Of a stretch of 64,000 nt of DNA, positions 28,317-37,488 are shown in pieces. The position numbers and the translations under genes were made by a program. The notes under the pieces are model-generated. The model searched no databases. It was not told the DNA's origin and saw only the letters and a program-made list of their open reading frames with translations. How positions within the stretch are numbered: the first letter of the stretch is position 1; each line of letters opens with the position of its first letter. The DNA comes from Faecalibacterium prausnitzii (GTDB lineage Bacteria; Bacillota; Clostridia; Oscillospirales; Ruminococcaceae): the NCBI RefSeq assembly GCF_019967995.1, contig NZ_CP065377.1:2873511-2937510 (forward strand), written 5' to 3'.

Positions 28317-28556
28317 TTACATCATCCCGCCGGGGCGCCAGCCGGTGCAGTAGCGGGCATAATCGCGGTCAGCCTGCTTGACGTAGAGGACGAGTTCTTC
28401 CTTCCCCTCTTTGTTTTTCATCGTGCGGACCTTGGTGGGCAGGCTCTGGCGCTGGAGCAGCTCCAGTTCGTCGTTCAGCTCGTCCTCGTTGTCAAAGGTG
28501 TCGAGCCTGGTCCAGTGGGTGGCAAACAGCCAGAATTTTGCAAGGGTATCGCTCAT
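28317..28556 (-). CDS. 79-residue protein translationally coupled to the JetC-like gene
   Basis: This small protein is rich in aromatic residues at the start (KFWLFATHWTRLDTF), has an acidic middle (NEDELNDELELL) and a basic end. Its ATG overlaps the TGA of the JetC-like gene (ATGA), so it is made in step with it. It occupies the place where jetD would be expected, but is far too short to be a nuclease. No family recognised. It may be a small accessory subunit. Confidence 0.75.
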   Translation of the reverse strand: MSDTLAKFWLFATHWTRLDTFDNEDELNDELELLQRQSLPTKVRTMKNKEGKEELVLYVKQADRDYARYCTGWRPGGMM

Positions 28557-31500
28557 GGTTCAGTCTCCTTCTCCGGCGCGGGCTGCGGGGCCGTCAGCCG
28601 GTAAAACGGCGCGATGGCGTTGGCGTCGCCATGGCGCACGATGGAATAGGTGATGTCGCAATAGGGCTGGATGGCCGTGCTCTTCTCGACGGTGGAGATG
28701 AGCAGGACCTGCAATTGCAAGCGGCGGAACAGCTCCATCATGGGGCGGATGCGGTCGCTGGTCATCTTGCTGAAGGCCTCGTCCAGCAGGACCAGACGGA
28801 TGCTGTTCTCGCTCTTCTGATAAATTTGCAGCAGCGAAGCGCAGATGGCCACATAGAACGGGGCCTGATTCTCGCCGCCGGAGGAATCGCGGCTGACACG
28901 GGACAGATACGCCTGCTGGCCGGAGACCGTGTTCGTGACCTTGATGTCGTAGTCCAGATAGGTGCGGTAATCCACATAGTCGGACAGGGTGGCACCGGAG
29001 GTGCTGCGGCCCTCCTGCCGGGCGCGGGTGTTCTCGTCCACGTCGGCCATGATCTTTTCCATCAGCTCATCCACCTGCCGCTCATAGACGGGGTCGGCCG
29101 TGGCGGCGAGGTTGTCCAGCGAGTCGGTGTCGGTCATCTGCTGGTTGCCCTTGTCCACGATGACCTGATAGAACGCGGCCAGCTGCGGGTCGCGGCTGGG
29201 TTCCAGCTCGAAGCGGTAGACCTCTTCGCCGTAGGTCAGCTGCTCCATCACCTTGTTCAGCTCCCGGAACTGGCGGCGGGCGTTGAAGATGTCGTCCTTC
29301 ATCCGGAAGAGGATGTCTTTCCGGAAGCGGTCCTTGCAGTCGCGCTGGGCCTGGTCCAGGCGGGCGGCGTAGCGCTCCAGGTCGATGCGGACGAGGCTCT
29401 CGTGCTGGGCGCGGTACTGCTCGATGCCCGCAAGGCCCAGCGGATAATCGCAGACGTACCGCTCGTTGTACGCCTTCTGGGCCGGTTCCAGCGTGGCGGT
29501 GAGGTAGCTTTGCAGGGTGTCGTCCAGCTTGGTCTGCGCCTTTTCGGCCGTCTGGGCAGCGGCGCGGGCTGTGCGGCCCCCGGTCATGAGGCCCTTTTTG
29601 CGCTCCTGCGCCAGCGGCTCCAGCAGCGGATATTTTTCAAAGAAGGTCTGGGCCGCCCCGGCGCTCTGCTGCGCTGCGGCCACGGCCCGGCCCTGCTCTG
29701 CCGCGCAGGAAGCCAGCTGCTTTTCGCAGACACGGATATCGCCGCCTGCCTGTTCCACTGCCTTGCGGGCCGCTTCCCAGGCAGCTTCGCGGGTCTCCTC
29801 TTCCCGATACAGCTCCTGCAGCAGCGGGTTCTCCCGGCAGTCGGCCAGCTTCTGGGCCTGTGCCGCATAGTCGGCTTTGGCGGCAGCAAGGGCGTCCCGG
29901 CCCTCCCACAGGTCGGCCAGCGTTTCCAGTGCGCGGCCGCGCAGGATGTTCTGGTACTGGTCGTAGGCCGTCTTCAGCGACCGTTCGGCCTGCACGGCCT
30001 CGCGGCGGCGTTCACCGAGGGCCGTCAGTTCCTCTTCCAGCGCACCGGCGCGGGCGCGGCGGGCGTCCAGACCGATATACCGCTGGGGTCGGCGCAGGCG
30101 TTCCAGCCGGAACGGATGGTGGCGCAGCAGGTCACGGGTGGCGCTGTCCGGGAAATGTTCCAGCGTGTCCGGCGTCTCACAGCAGACGATGCGGCGGAGG
30201 ATGGTGTCCGCATACTGTGCGGCCAGCGGGTTCTCGCTCTCCACCTGAGCGGCAAGGCTGTCAGCCGGGCGGGTCTCCGCGCGGCGGTTGGCGGTGCGGA
30301 TGCCCGGCGTATCCAGCAGGCTGATGGGCCCGACCGTTTCGCCCAGCGCCACAAAGGCGCTCTTGGCGGCGGCGTAGTGGTTGGGCGGGACGAGGATATC
30401 GAACCGGCGGTCGCCGAGGCAGGCTTCCACGCAGTCCTGCCAGCTCTCGTCGGCCACGTTCAGCAGCTCACAGAAGATCTTTGCGTCCGGCGTCATGCCC
30501 CGGCTCTTCAGCTCGGCGTTGACAGCATCGCGGACTCTGGTGGCGGCATCGCCGTGGGGGTAGACCCACTTGCCGCCCGAAACCGCGTCCAGCTCGGCGC
30601 GCTTTTCTTCCTGCGCGCGGGCCAGGTCGGCGGCGTTCTGCCGCGCGGCAAAATACTGCTCTTCCAGCGGCTTTTCGAGCCGGTCCAGCGCTTCGGTCAG
30701 CGCGGGCAGCTGTTCCGCGGTCAGAGCGACCGGCCAGAGCGCCTTTTCGACCCCGAAGCCGCTGCGGGCCAGCACCGTCAGCAGGTTCGTGACGGCATCC
30801 GCCGTCTGTTCCAGCGCCGCCACCTTCCGGGCGGCGGCATCCAGTGCGGTCTTCCTGCGGGCCAGTTCCTCGGTCATGGCGTCCAGCGCACGGCCCTCGC
30901 CGCTGGCCGAAGCTGCCCCATGGGCGGCCAGATAGGCCCGGCGGGCCTCGGCCTCGGCGTTCTTGGCCGCTTCATAGGCGGCGTTCCGCTCGGCCAGCTG
31001 GCGGCGTCCGGCGTCGAGATGCCCCTGCCAGACGGCGTCTTCTCCGGCGTCGGCCTCGGCGCGGGCCAGCAGGGCCGCGCCCCGGTTGACCAGGGCGTCT
31101 GTCTCTCTGGATGCGGCTTCCCGGCCGTATTCCACGATCTGTTCCAGCGCGGCGGCGCGGGTCTGCGCCTCGGCCAGCACGGCGTGGAGGTTTTCCAGCT
31201 CCACCCGGTCGCCCTGCAGCGCGTCCAGATCCAGCTCCGGCTGGGGCAGGATGTATTGATACAGAAATTCCCGGAAGTTCGGGATCTCGTCCATGCTGGT
31301 GCCCATCTGGAACACCTCATTGAACTTTTTGCCCAGCGGGCTGGATGCGCGGCCGATGCCCAGCGCACGGCAGATGCGGTCCCGCGCCTCGCTGGGGCTG
31401 CGGGTATAGGAGAGCCGGCCCACAGCGGGCTTGAAATCCTCTCTGGCGCTGGGGGCCCCGGTGCGCGGGTCGAGGAAGGGCAGCTTTTCCAGCGTGATGC

Positions 31501-31888
31501 CGTCCTCGGAGATGTACCAGGTCTGGTCGCCGGGGTGAAGCTCCTGCATGGGCCCCTCGGACTCGACGCGCACCGCGATGACGAAGGGCGTCCGCTTGGC
31601 GCTGTCCCAGAACTCGGCACCGATATAGGCCACCGTCCGGCCGGGGCGGCGGTAGGCGTTCTCGCCGCGCTGCTTGGCGTGGACGGAGCCTTGCAGGGTG
31701 CGGCCGCTTTTTTTATTGCCCAGGGCATTGAAATTGCGGTTGGTGGTCAGGCAGTAGCGGATGGCGTCCAGGATGGTGGTCTTGCCCACGGCATTGACGC
31801 CGATCATATAGGTCAGGCGGGCACAGTCGAAGGTGACGTTCTCAAAGTTGTGCCAGTTGATGAGTTTCAGGCGTTTTAATTCGATCAT
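28553..31888 (-). CDS. JetC/MksB-like SMC-family ATPase
   Basis: This 1111-residue ATPase has an SMC-like layout. The Walker A is near the N-terminus (IGVNAVGKTTILDAIRYCL, about 29-47), followed by two long coiled-coil regions (about 250-480 and 640-900) flanking a hinge-like segment (480-640), then the signature SSGGENQ and Walker B LVLLDEAFSKM near the C-terminus. This matches the DUF-type ATP-binding subunit of the MukBEF/MksBEF/Wadjet clan, which extrudes DNA loops. The ATG overlaps the stop of the JetB-like gene by 4 bp. It is chromosomal with normal host composition. Confidence 0.9.
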   Translation of the reverse strand: MIELKRLKLINWHNFENVTFDCARLTYMIGVNAVGKTTILDAIRYCLTTNRNFNALGNKKSGRTLQGSVHAKQRGENAYRRPGRTVAYIGAEFWDSAKRTPFVIAVRVESEGPMQELHPGDQTWYISEDGITLEKLPFLDPRTGAPSAREDFKPAVGRLSYTRSPSEARDRICRALGIGRASSPLGKKFNEVFQMGTSMDEIPNFREFLYQYILPQPELDLDALQGDRVELENLHAVLAEAQTRAAALEQIVEYGREAASRETDALVNRGAALLARAEADAGEDAVWQGHLDAGRRQLAERNAAYEAAKNAEAEARRAYLAAHGAASASGEGRALDAMTEELARRKTALDAAARKVAALEQTADAVTNLLTVLARSGFGVEKALWPVALTAEQLPALTEALDRLEKPLEEQYFAARQNAADLARAQEEKRAELDAVSGGKWVYPHGDAATRVRDAVNAELKSRGMTPDAKIFCELLNVADESWQDCVEACLGDRRFDILVPPNHYAAAKSAFVALGETVGPISLLDTPGIRTANRRAETRPADSLAAQVESENPLAAQYADTILRRIVCCETPDTLEHFPDSATRDLLRHHPFRLERLRRPQRYIGLDARRARAGALEEELTALGERRREAVQAERSLKTAYDQYQNILRGRALETLADLWEGRDALAAAKADYAAQAQKLADCRENPLLQELYREEETREAAWEAARKAVEQAGGDIRVCEKQLASCAAEQGRAVAAAQQSAGAAQTFFEKYPLLEPLAQERKKGLMTGGRTARAAAQTAEKAQTKLDDTLQSYLTATLEPAQKAYNERYVCDYPLGLAGIEQYRAQHESLVRIDLERYAARLDQAQRDCKDRFRKDILFRMKDDIFNARRQFRELNKVMEQLTYGEEVYRFELEPSRDPQLAAFYQVIVDKGNQQMTDTDSLDNLAATADPVYERQVDELMEKIMADVDENTRARQEGRSTSGATLSDYVDYRTYLDYDIKVTNTVSGQQAYLSRVSRDSSGGENQAPFYVAICASLLQIYQKSENSIRLVLLDEAFSKMTSDRIRPMMELFRRLQLQVLLISTVEKSTAIQPYCDITYSIVRHGDANAIAPFYRLTAPQPAPEKETEP

Positions 31889-32490
31889 TCTTCATCCTCC
31901 GCACTGGATTCGCCCTCCGGGCGTTCGTACAGGGCCAGCTCGTTCCGGGTGCGGCTGCTCTCGGCAGCGGCATCGGCGAGGTCGGCATCCGGCAGCGCCA
32001 GCAGCACGGTCGGGAAGACCTCGATGCGGCTGTCCAGCCCGGTCAGACGGCCCACGGGCCGGGCCAGATTGTACCGGCGCAGGGTGCGCAGCAGCTTTTC
32101 CAGCGTGAGCTGGTCCAGCCGCCGGGGCAGGTTCATTTTTTGCAGTTCGGCCTGCACTTCTTCCACCGTGACCAGAACCTGGTCTGCACTGGCCGAGAGG
32201 CTCTCCCGCTTTTGCAGGTAGAGCAGGCGCAGCACCAGCAGCAGGATGCTCTCGTATTTCAGCAGCCGGGCCTGGCTGCCCTCGTGCTCGTTGACGAGCG
32301 CCGCCGCCTGCAGCGGGGCCGGGTAGAGCAGGACCGCATAGCCCAGCGGCGCGAACACGGCCCGCACCTCGTTCAGGTGGTCCTGCACATAGAGATACTT
32401 CGACCGCTGGTCCTCCACACTGCCCAGCAGAAAGCAGTGGTTGAGCAGATAGTTTGCGGTCTCTTCCAGCAGTTTATTCGTTTCGGCCAT
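31885..32490 (-). CDS. JetB/MksE-like protein (DUF4194)
   Basis: The protein is 201 residues. The order of a helical N-terminus (LLEETANYLLNHCFLLGSVE), a winged-helix-like middle (VTVEEVQAELQKMNLPRRLD) and an acidic tail fits DUF4194, the small kleite-type subunit that bridges JetA and JetC. It overlaps the jetA-like gene by 17 bp and jetC by 4 bp. Such tight coupling suggests fixed stoichiometry. Confidence 0.85.
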   Translation of the reverse strand: MAETNKLLEETANYLLNHCFLLGSVEDQRSKYLYVQDHLNEVRAVFAPLGYAVLLYPAPLQAAALVNEHEGSQARLLKYESILLLVLRLLYLQKRESLSASADQVLVTVEEVQAELQKMNLPRRLDQLTLEKLLRTLRRYNLARPVGRLTGLDSRIEVFPTVLLALPDADLADAAAESSRTRNELALYERPEGESSAEDEE

Positions 32491-33904
32491 GGGGTTCCTC
32501 CTTGCGGGGCATCAGGATAAATTCTTCGAACCGGAAGCCGCCCCGCTCGACCCACTTCCCGGTCCGTTCGATGTCATAGTCCCGCCGCGGCGACTGCGAG
32601 TAGGTGTGCAGGCCGATGATGCGGGCAAAGTCGCTGGGATATTCGTCGGCCAGCGTGGACGCCGCCACCTGCCTGCGGGCGGCAAGGGCCTGCTGCGCCA
32701 GCAGGGCCACGTTCTCTTCGGTCACAGCCATCCGGGCGTATTCCAGCAGGAGCTGCTGCTCCTTTTGCAGCTGTTCCGGGTCCAGCGTTCCGGTCTCCAC
32801 CGGCCTGAGCGGCACCTCGCTGCGGGGCGCGGCGGGCGGGTAGAGCGGCTTTTCGCCGAAGACCTGCACCGGGTAAAGGTGCAGATGCTTTGCCACCGGG
32901 CCGTCATCCGGTTCGAACAGCTGGTCCGGCGTCTTGATCTCCTCGGCATAGCGGCGGAGCAGCGCCGTGACGCTGCCCTGCGCCGAGCGGTCGCTCAGCA
33001 GCAGAAACTGCGCCCGCTGCACGGCACGCTTGCGGTAGCGGATGTGGCTGGCGTCGATCTGCTTCATCAGGCCGCTCATCTCTTCCAGCGCATCCCGCTG
33101 CTTCTGGATGAGAGCCCGCACCGCCGGGGCGGCCTCGTTCGGCGCACAGCGCTCCACGCGGGCATAATCCAGCGCCAGCTGCGGCAGATAGTTTGCCTCG
33201 CAGTCGTCCAGCCCCTCTTCGAGGTAGGCGCGGTAGTTGAACAGGTTGTCGCTGGTCTTGAACCGGTGGTATGCCGCCGCAACGACCTTTTCCTCGTACT
33301 GGTCGAACAGTTCCAGCACCTCCTGCGGGGTGCGGTTGCGGGTGAGCCGGTCGATGTAGTGGCCGATGGAGGCATTGAGCGCACGGAGCGACTTGTTCAG
33401 CGCTTCGAGGTCGGACGCGACCTCCCGCAGGACGTTCTCGTAGGGGCTCTTCTCCTCCCCGATGCCTCGCAGCAGCTGCCAGGCCTTGTACAGCTTGCCG
33501 GTATAGGTGACGACGCGCGGGTTCAGGATCTCTTCCAGCGCTTCCAGCAGAGGCGTCACCTCCGGCACAAAGGCCAGCGAAGGTTCCTCCTCATAGCTGC
33601 CGGGCTGCTCTTCCAGCCAGCCGGTGCGCCGCAGCCGCAGCAGAAAGCCCAGCGCCAGCAGATGCGGGTCGCGGGTGGGCTGCTCGGCTTCGTCTCCGGC
33701 GTCGTCGGCGTCCAGCGCCAGCGGCTTTGCCAGCGCCGCAAAGTAATCCTCCGCGCGGGAGACGGCTTCGGCGCGGGAGATGCTGTAATCCGCCGTGTGG
33801 CGGCACTCCTCCCACAGCAGCAGGAGCAGCTCGGCATAAAACGCCCGGTTCGGCCCCGCCAGCGGGCGGAACAGACGCGGGGAGACCAGTTCAAACAGCT
33901 GCAT
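32474..33904 (-). CDS. JetA/MksF-like kleisin protein (DUF5716)
   Basis: The protein is 476 residues, with the start MQLFELVSPRLFRPLAGPNR that is typical of the Wadjet JetA (DUF5716) family. It is mostly helical, with a winged-helix-like N-terminal part and a coiled middle (about 150-330). I chose the ATG at 33904 with AAAGGA upstream and because the family sequence begins there; the longer frame is an extension. In characterised Wadjet systems JetA, JetB and JetC form the DNA-loop-extruding motor and JetD cuts plasmids. Here it heads an operon lacking JetD. Confidence 0.87.
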   Translation of the reverse strand: MQLFELVSPRLFRPLAGPNRAFYAELLLLLWEECRHTADYSISRAEAVSRAEDYFAALAKPLALDADDAGDEAEQPTRDPHLLALGFLLRLRRTGWLEEQPGSYEEEPSLAFVPEVTPLLEALEEILNPRVVTYTGKLYKAWQLLRGIGEEKSPYENVLREVASDLEALNKSLRALNASIGHYIDRLTRNRTPQEVLELFDQYEEKVVAAAYHRFKTSDNLFNYRAYLEEGLDDCEANYLPQLALDYARVERCAPNEAAPAVRALIQKQRDALEEMSGLMKQIDASHIRYRKRAVQRAQFLLLSDRSAQGSVTALLRRYAEEIKTPDQLFEPDDGPVAKHLHLYPVQVFGEKPLYPPAAPRSEVPLRPVETGTLDPEQLQKEQQLLLEYARMAVTEENVALLAQQALAARRQVAASTLADEYPSDFARIIGLHTYSQSPRRDYDIERTGKWVERGGFRFEEFILMPRKEEPHGRNE

Positions 33905-34120
33905 CAAAAGATCCTTTCTTTCGCAAATTTCCGCCTCTATTGTACCACAAAAAACAGGCCCTCTCAACCGGTGGCCGGGCGCATCTTCCGGAACGATCTG
34001 CACACGTGCCGCCGCAGGCTGTGAAAATTCATCCCGAATTTACACAATTTCACCACGATTTTGTGTTATGCTTCTTATAAAGAAATGGAAAAGGCATCGC
34101 AGGCTGAACTCCCACTCAAC

Positions 34121-34165
34121 ACAATGCCCCCCGGAATGCAGGCTTCCGGGGGGCTTCGTGTTTAT
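34121..34165 (-). terminator. hairpin after the pyrophosphatase gene
   Basis: CCCCCCGGAA/TTCCGGGGGG arms, with only weak T runs on either side. Bases 33905-34120 hold the jet-like operon leader and no gene. Confidence 0.5.
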
Positions 34166-34173
34166 TCGGGGCT

Positions 34174-35829
34174 TTACAGTTCCTGATATGCGCTCATCAT
34201 GGCGGGGATGAACTGCTTTTTGCGGCTGACGACGCCGGGCAGGGTCCAGCTGCCGTCTTCGGCGGGCTGGGTCTCAAAACCGTCCGACAGCACCTCGGCG
34301 GCATAGCGGCCTTCGCAGATGACGACGCTCTCCTCCTTGGGCACATCGGTCAGCAGCATATAGATATCCTCCACATTCTGCTTGTTGCGGGCCTCTTCGA
34401 GGTAGGGTTTGAGCAATTTTTCGGCGGCCAGCAGGTTCTTGCGGGTCATGTAGCTGCCCTGCGCCACGCCGAAGCGGATATCGCCGCACATGAAGACCTT
34501 GAAGTCCTGCAAAAAGACCTCTTCGGGGGTCTTGCCGTCCAGTTTTTCACCGGCTTCGAACATTTCTGTGGAAAACTCGTCGATGTCCACACCGGCGATC
34601 TGGGCCAGACGCTTGGCCGCCGCCACATCCACCGGGGTGCAGGTGGGGCTGCGGAAGACCAGCGTATCCGACAGGATGGCCGCCAGCAGCAGACCGGCGG
34701 TCTGGGCCGGGATCTCCACGCCGTTCTCGTCGTACATCTGGGTGATGATGGTGGCAGTGCAGCCCACCGGCTGATTGCGGAAGTAGACCGGGCCGCTGGT
34801 CTCCAGACTGCCGATGCGGTGGTGGTCGATAATCTCCAGGATCTCCGCCTGGTCGAAGCCCTCCACGGCCTGGGTGGCCTCGTTGTGGTCCACCAGGATG
34901 ATGCGGCGCTTGCGCAGGGCGATGATGTTGCGGCGGCTGACCATACCGCAGTATTTGCCCTCTTCATCGAGGATGGGGAAATAGCGGTGGCGCACCTTGG
35001 CCATGACGCGCATGACATCCGCCACCGGCGTGACGAGGGTGAACTTCAGGATGTCTTCGCGGGTCATATAATAGGAGATGGGGGCGCACTGGCTGATGAG
35101 CTTGCCAGCCGCGTAGGTATCGTAGGGGGTCGTCATGATGGCGACGCCCATTTCGTCGGCGATGCGCTGGATGGTGTGGCCTACCTTGGAGCCGTTGCAG
35201 ATGATGAGGAGGGAGGCCTCCTTCTCAATGGCGCACAGCTGGCTCTCGTACCGGTTGGTCAGGATGACGATGTCGCCCTTTTCCACATTGCTTTCCAGCA
35301 TTTCGGGGGTGGCGGTGCCGATCTTGATGTGGCCGGTGGTGCAGACGGCGTTCTCGTCGCCCACCACCATGGTGCCGCCCAGCGTTTCGAGGATGTTCCG
35401 GAAGCTGGTCTGGCTCTTGGCCAGAACGCCGGTGTCGAAGACGTCCATGTTGGCGGTCGCGATGTCCTTGACCGTGATGATGCCCTCCAGATCGTTTTCT
35501 GCGCTGGTGATGGGCAGGGTGTCGATCTTCTGGTCGCGCATGATCTCCCACGCACGGCGCAGGCTGGTGGCACCGGGGATGCCGGGCATCTCGCGGTAAT
35601 CCACATCCCGGATCTTCGGGTTGACGTCGGTGCACATGCGGGGCGGGGTCACGCCGAACTTTTTCAGGACGAACTCGGTCTCCTGGTTCATCCGGCCCGC
35701 GCGGCGCGCCTCACAGACAAGGTCGCTGGTCTTGTTTTTCAACTCCGCATACGCAATGGCGGAGCAGATGGAGTCGGTGTCCGGGTTGCGGTGCCCGATG
35801 ACCACGACTTTATGGGCTGCCTTTGGCAT
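34174..35829 (-). CDS. ppaC: manganese-dependent (family II) inorganic pyrophosphatase with CBS/DRTGG insert
   Basis: This 551-residue enzyme hydrolyses pyrophosphate. The DHH catalytic domain starts at residue 5 (VVIGHRNPDTDSICSAIAY) and continues with LVDHNEA and EIIDHHRIGS after about residue 310. The insert of about 230 residues holds two CBS halves and a DRTGG-like domain, the arrangement of adenine-nucleotide-regulated pyrophosphatases. I chose the ATG ten codons inside the longest frame because AGGAAAG lies just before it. The DHHA2 domain at the end contains SRKKQ, which holds the substrate-binding arginine and lysines. Confidence 0.93.
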   Translation of the reverse strand: MPKAAHKVVVIGHRNPDTDSICSAIAYAELKNKTSDLVCEARRAGRMNQETEFVLKKFGVTPPRMCTDVNPKIRDVDYREMPGIPGATSLRRAWEIMRDQKIDTLPITSAENDLEGIITVKDIATANMDVFDTGVLAKSQTSFRNILETLGGTMVVGDENAVCTTGHIKIGTATPEMLESNVEKGDIVILTNRYESQLCAIEKEASLLIICNGSKVGHTIQRIADEMGVAIMTTPYDTYAAGKLISQCAPISYYMTREDILKFTLVTPVADVMRVMAKVRHRYFPILDEEGKYCGMVSRRNIIALRKRRIILVDHNEATQAVEGFDQAEILEIIDHHRIGSLETSGPVYFRNQPVGCTATIITQMYDENGVEIPAQTAGLLLAAILSDTLVFRSPTCTPVDVAAAKRLAQIAGVDIDEFSTEMFEAGEKLDGKTPEEVFLQDFKVFMCGDIRFGVAQGSYMTRKNLLAAEKLLKPYLEEARNKQNVEDIYMLLTDVPKEESVVICEGRYAAEVLSDGFETQPAEDGSWTLPGVVSRKKQFIPAMMSAYQEL

Positions 35830-36049
35830 AATCTTTCCTCTCTCTATGGAATCGTTCATTCATTTACCTTCTTCTGTGCTGCACACAGAAGTCCGGTTTC
35901 ATTCTATCACATCCCACCGCAGGGGTAAAGGGAACCGACGGCACTTTGTTTCTTAAAATTTTGCGAGAATCTTGGATACAACATCTTGATTTTCCTGCGA
36001 TTCCGCGTTATGCTTAGTTCCATGACATCCCAGAGCAAGAGGAGGAACT

Positions 36050-37405
36050 ATGACAACCACAACAACCAAGCCGCTGTTTACCCGCAAACAGCTCATCGCC
36101 CTGCTGCTGCCGCTGATCGCCGAGCAGGCGCTCAGCGTGACCATCGGTCTGGCCGATACCCTGATGGTCTCCTCGGTCGGCGAAGCGGCCGTGTCGGGCG
36201 TCAGCCTGGTGGACTCATTCAATGTCCTGATGATCCAGCTGCTCAGCGCGCTTGCCACCGGCGGTGCCGTCGTCGCCAGCCAGTACATCGGCCACCGGGA
36301 ACCGAAGAACGCCAAGGCCGCCGCCGCCCAGATCCTGTTCATCATGATCTCGCTCAGCACCGTGGTCGCCGCCGTGGTAGCGGTGGGGCGGCACGGCATC
36401 CTGCGGGGCATCTTCGGCTCCATTGACGCCGACGTCATGCGCTACGCCGAGACGTATTTCCTGCTCTCGGCGCTGAGCTATCCCTTCATCGGTGTGTACA
36501 ACGCCGGTGCTGCGCTCTTCCGCGCACAGGGCAACAGCAAGATCAGCATGCTGTCCAGTCTGGTGATGAACGTGGTGAACATCGGCGGCAACGCCGTGCT
36601 CATCTTCTACTTTAAAATGGGCGTCATGGGTGCCGCGCTGGCCAGCCTTGTCTCCCGGATGATCGCCTGCTTTGCGGTCATCTACCTGCTGGAAAAGCCC
36701 GGCTGCCTGCTCCGCATCGAGCACCTGACCGACCTGAAGCCCGACCTGCCCCTCATCCGCCGCATCCTGCGGGTGGGCATCCCGGCCGGCATCGAGAACG
36801 GCATGTTCCAGATCGGCAAACTGTCGGTCTCCAGCCTGACGTCCACCCTCGGCACCTCGGCCATTGCGGCCAACGCCGTGGCGGGCAACATCACCACCAT
36901 CCTGAATGTTCCGGCCATCGCGGTCGGCATGGCGGTGCTCACCGTCATCGGCCAGTGCCTGGGTGCAGGCGAAAAAGAGCAGGCCAAACACTACGCCCGC
37001 CGCTTCCTGCTGGTGGCCTACGCCGGTGCCTGGATCATGAACCTGTCGGCCTGCTTCTTCCTGAACCGCATCACCCTGTCCTGGTTCAACCTCTCCCCGG
37101 AGTCCAACGCCATGGCGCTGCAGGTGATGGTCTGGTTCAACATCATCTCGTTGTTCATCTGGCCGTCCAGCTTCACCCTGCCCAACATCCTCCGCGCCGC
37201 CGGCGACGCCACCTTCACGATGACAGTCAGCGTCTTCTCCATGTGGGTGTTCCGGGTGGGCTTCTGCTACCTGATGGTCCTGGGCCTGCACCAGGGCAAT
37301 CTGCTCAGCATCTGGGGCGGCATGTTCCTAGACTGGCTGTTCCGCTCCCTCTTCTTTGCCATCCGCTTCTTCAAGGGGAGCTGGCTGGAAAAGAAAGTCA
37401 TCTGA
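36050..37405 (+). CDS. MATE-family efflux transporter
   Basis: The protein is 451 residues with 12 predicted membrane segments. ALSVTIGLADTLMVSSVGEA near residue 27 and SQYIGHREPKNAKAA near 80 are MATE landmarks. GAGGAGG sits 5 bp before the ATG. A promoter-like TTGATT, 17-bp spacer and TATGCT lies just upstream. It is distant in sequence from the other two MATE genes here. Substrate unknown. Confidence 0.92.
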   Translation: MTTTTTKPLFTRKQLIALLLPLIAEQALSVTIGLADTLMVSSVGEAAVSGVSLVDSFNVLMIQLLSALATGGAVVASQYIGHREPKNAKAAAAQILFIMISLSTVVAAVVAVGRHGILRGIFGSIDADVMRYAETYFLLSALSYPFIGVYNAGAALFRAQGNSKISMLSSLVMNVVNIGGNAVLIFYFKMGVMGAALASLVSRMIACFAVIYLLEKPGCLLRIEHLTDLKPDLPLIRRILRVGIPAGIENGMFQIGKLSVSSLTSTLGTSAIAANAVAGNITTILNVPAIAVGMAVLTVIGQCLGAGEKEQAKHYARRFLLVAYAGAWIMNLSACFFLNRITLSWFNLSPESNAMALQVMVWFNIISLFIWPSSFTLPNILRAAGDATFTMTVSVFSMWVFRVGFCYLMVLGLHQGNLLSIWGGMFLDWLFRSLFFAIRFFKGSWLEKKVI

Positions 37406-37488
37406 GCCTGTGCTTCCGGATTGCTTTCCGGCCCGAAAACGTGTAGAATAGAAAGCAGGAAACGATCGGATGAAAAGGAGGCGCTCTG

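Noticed and set aside
28538..31879. 1113-codon frame opposite the JetC-like gene
   Set aside because: Full-length shadow of a high-GC gene; low-complexity composition and no family features.
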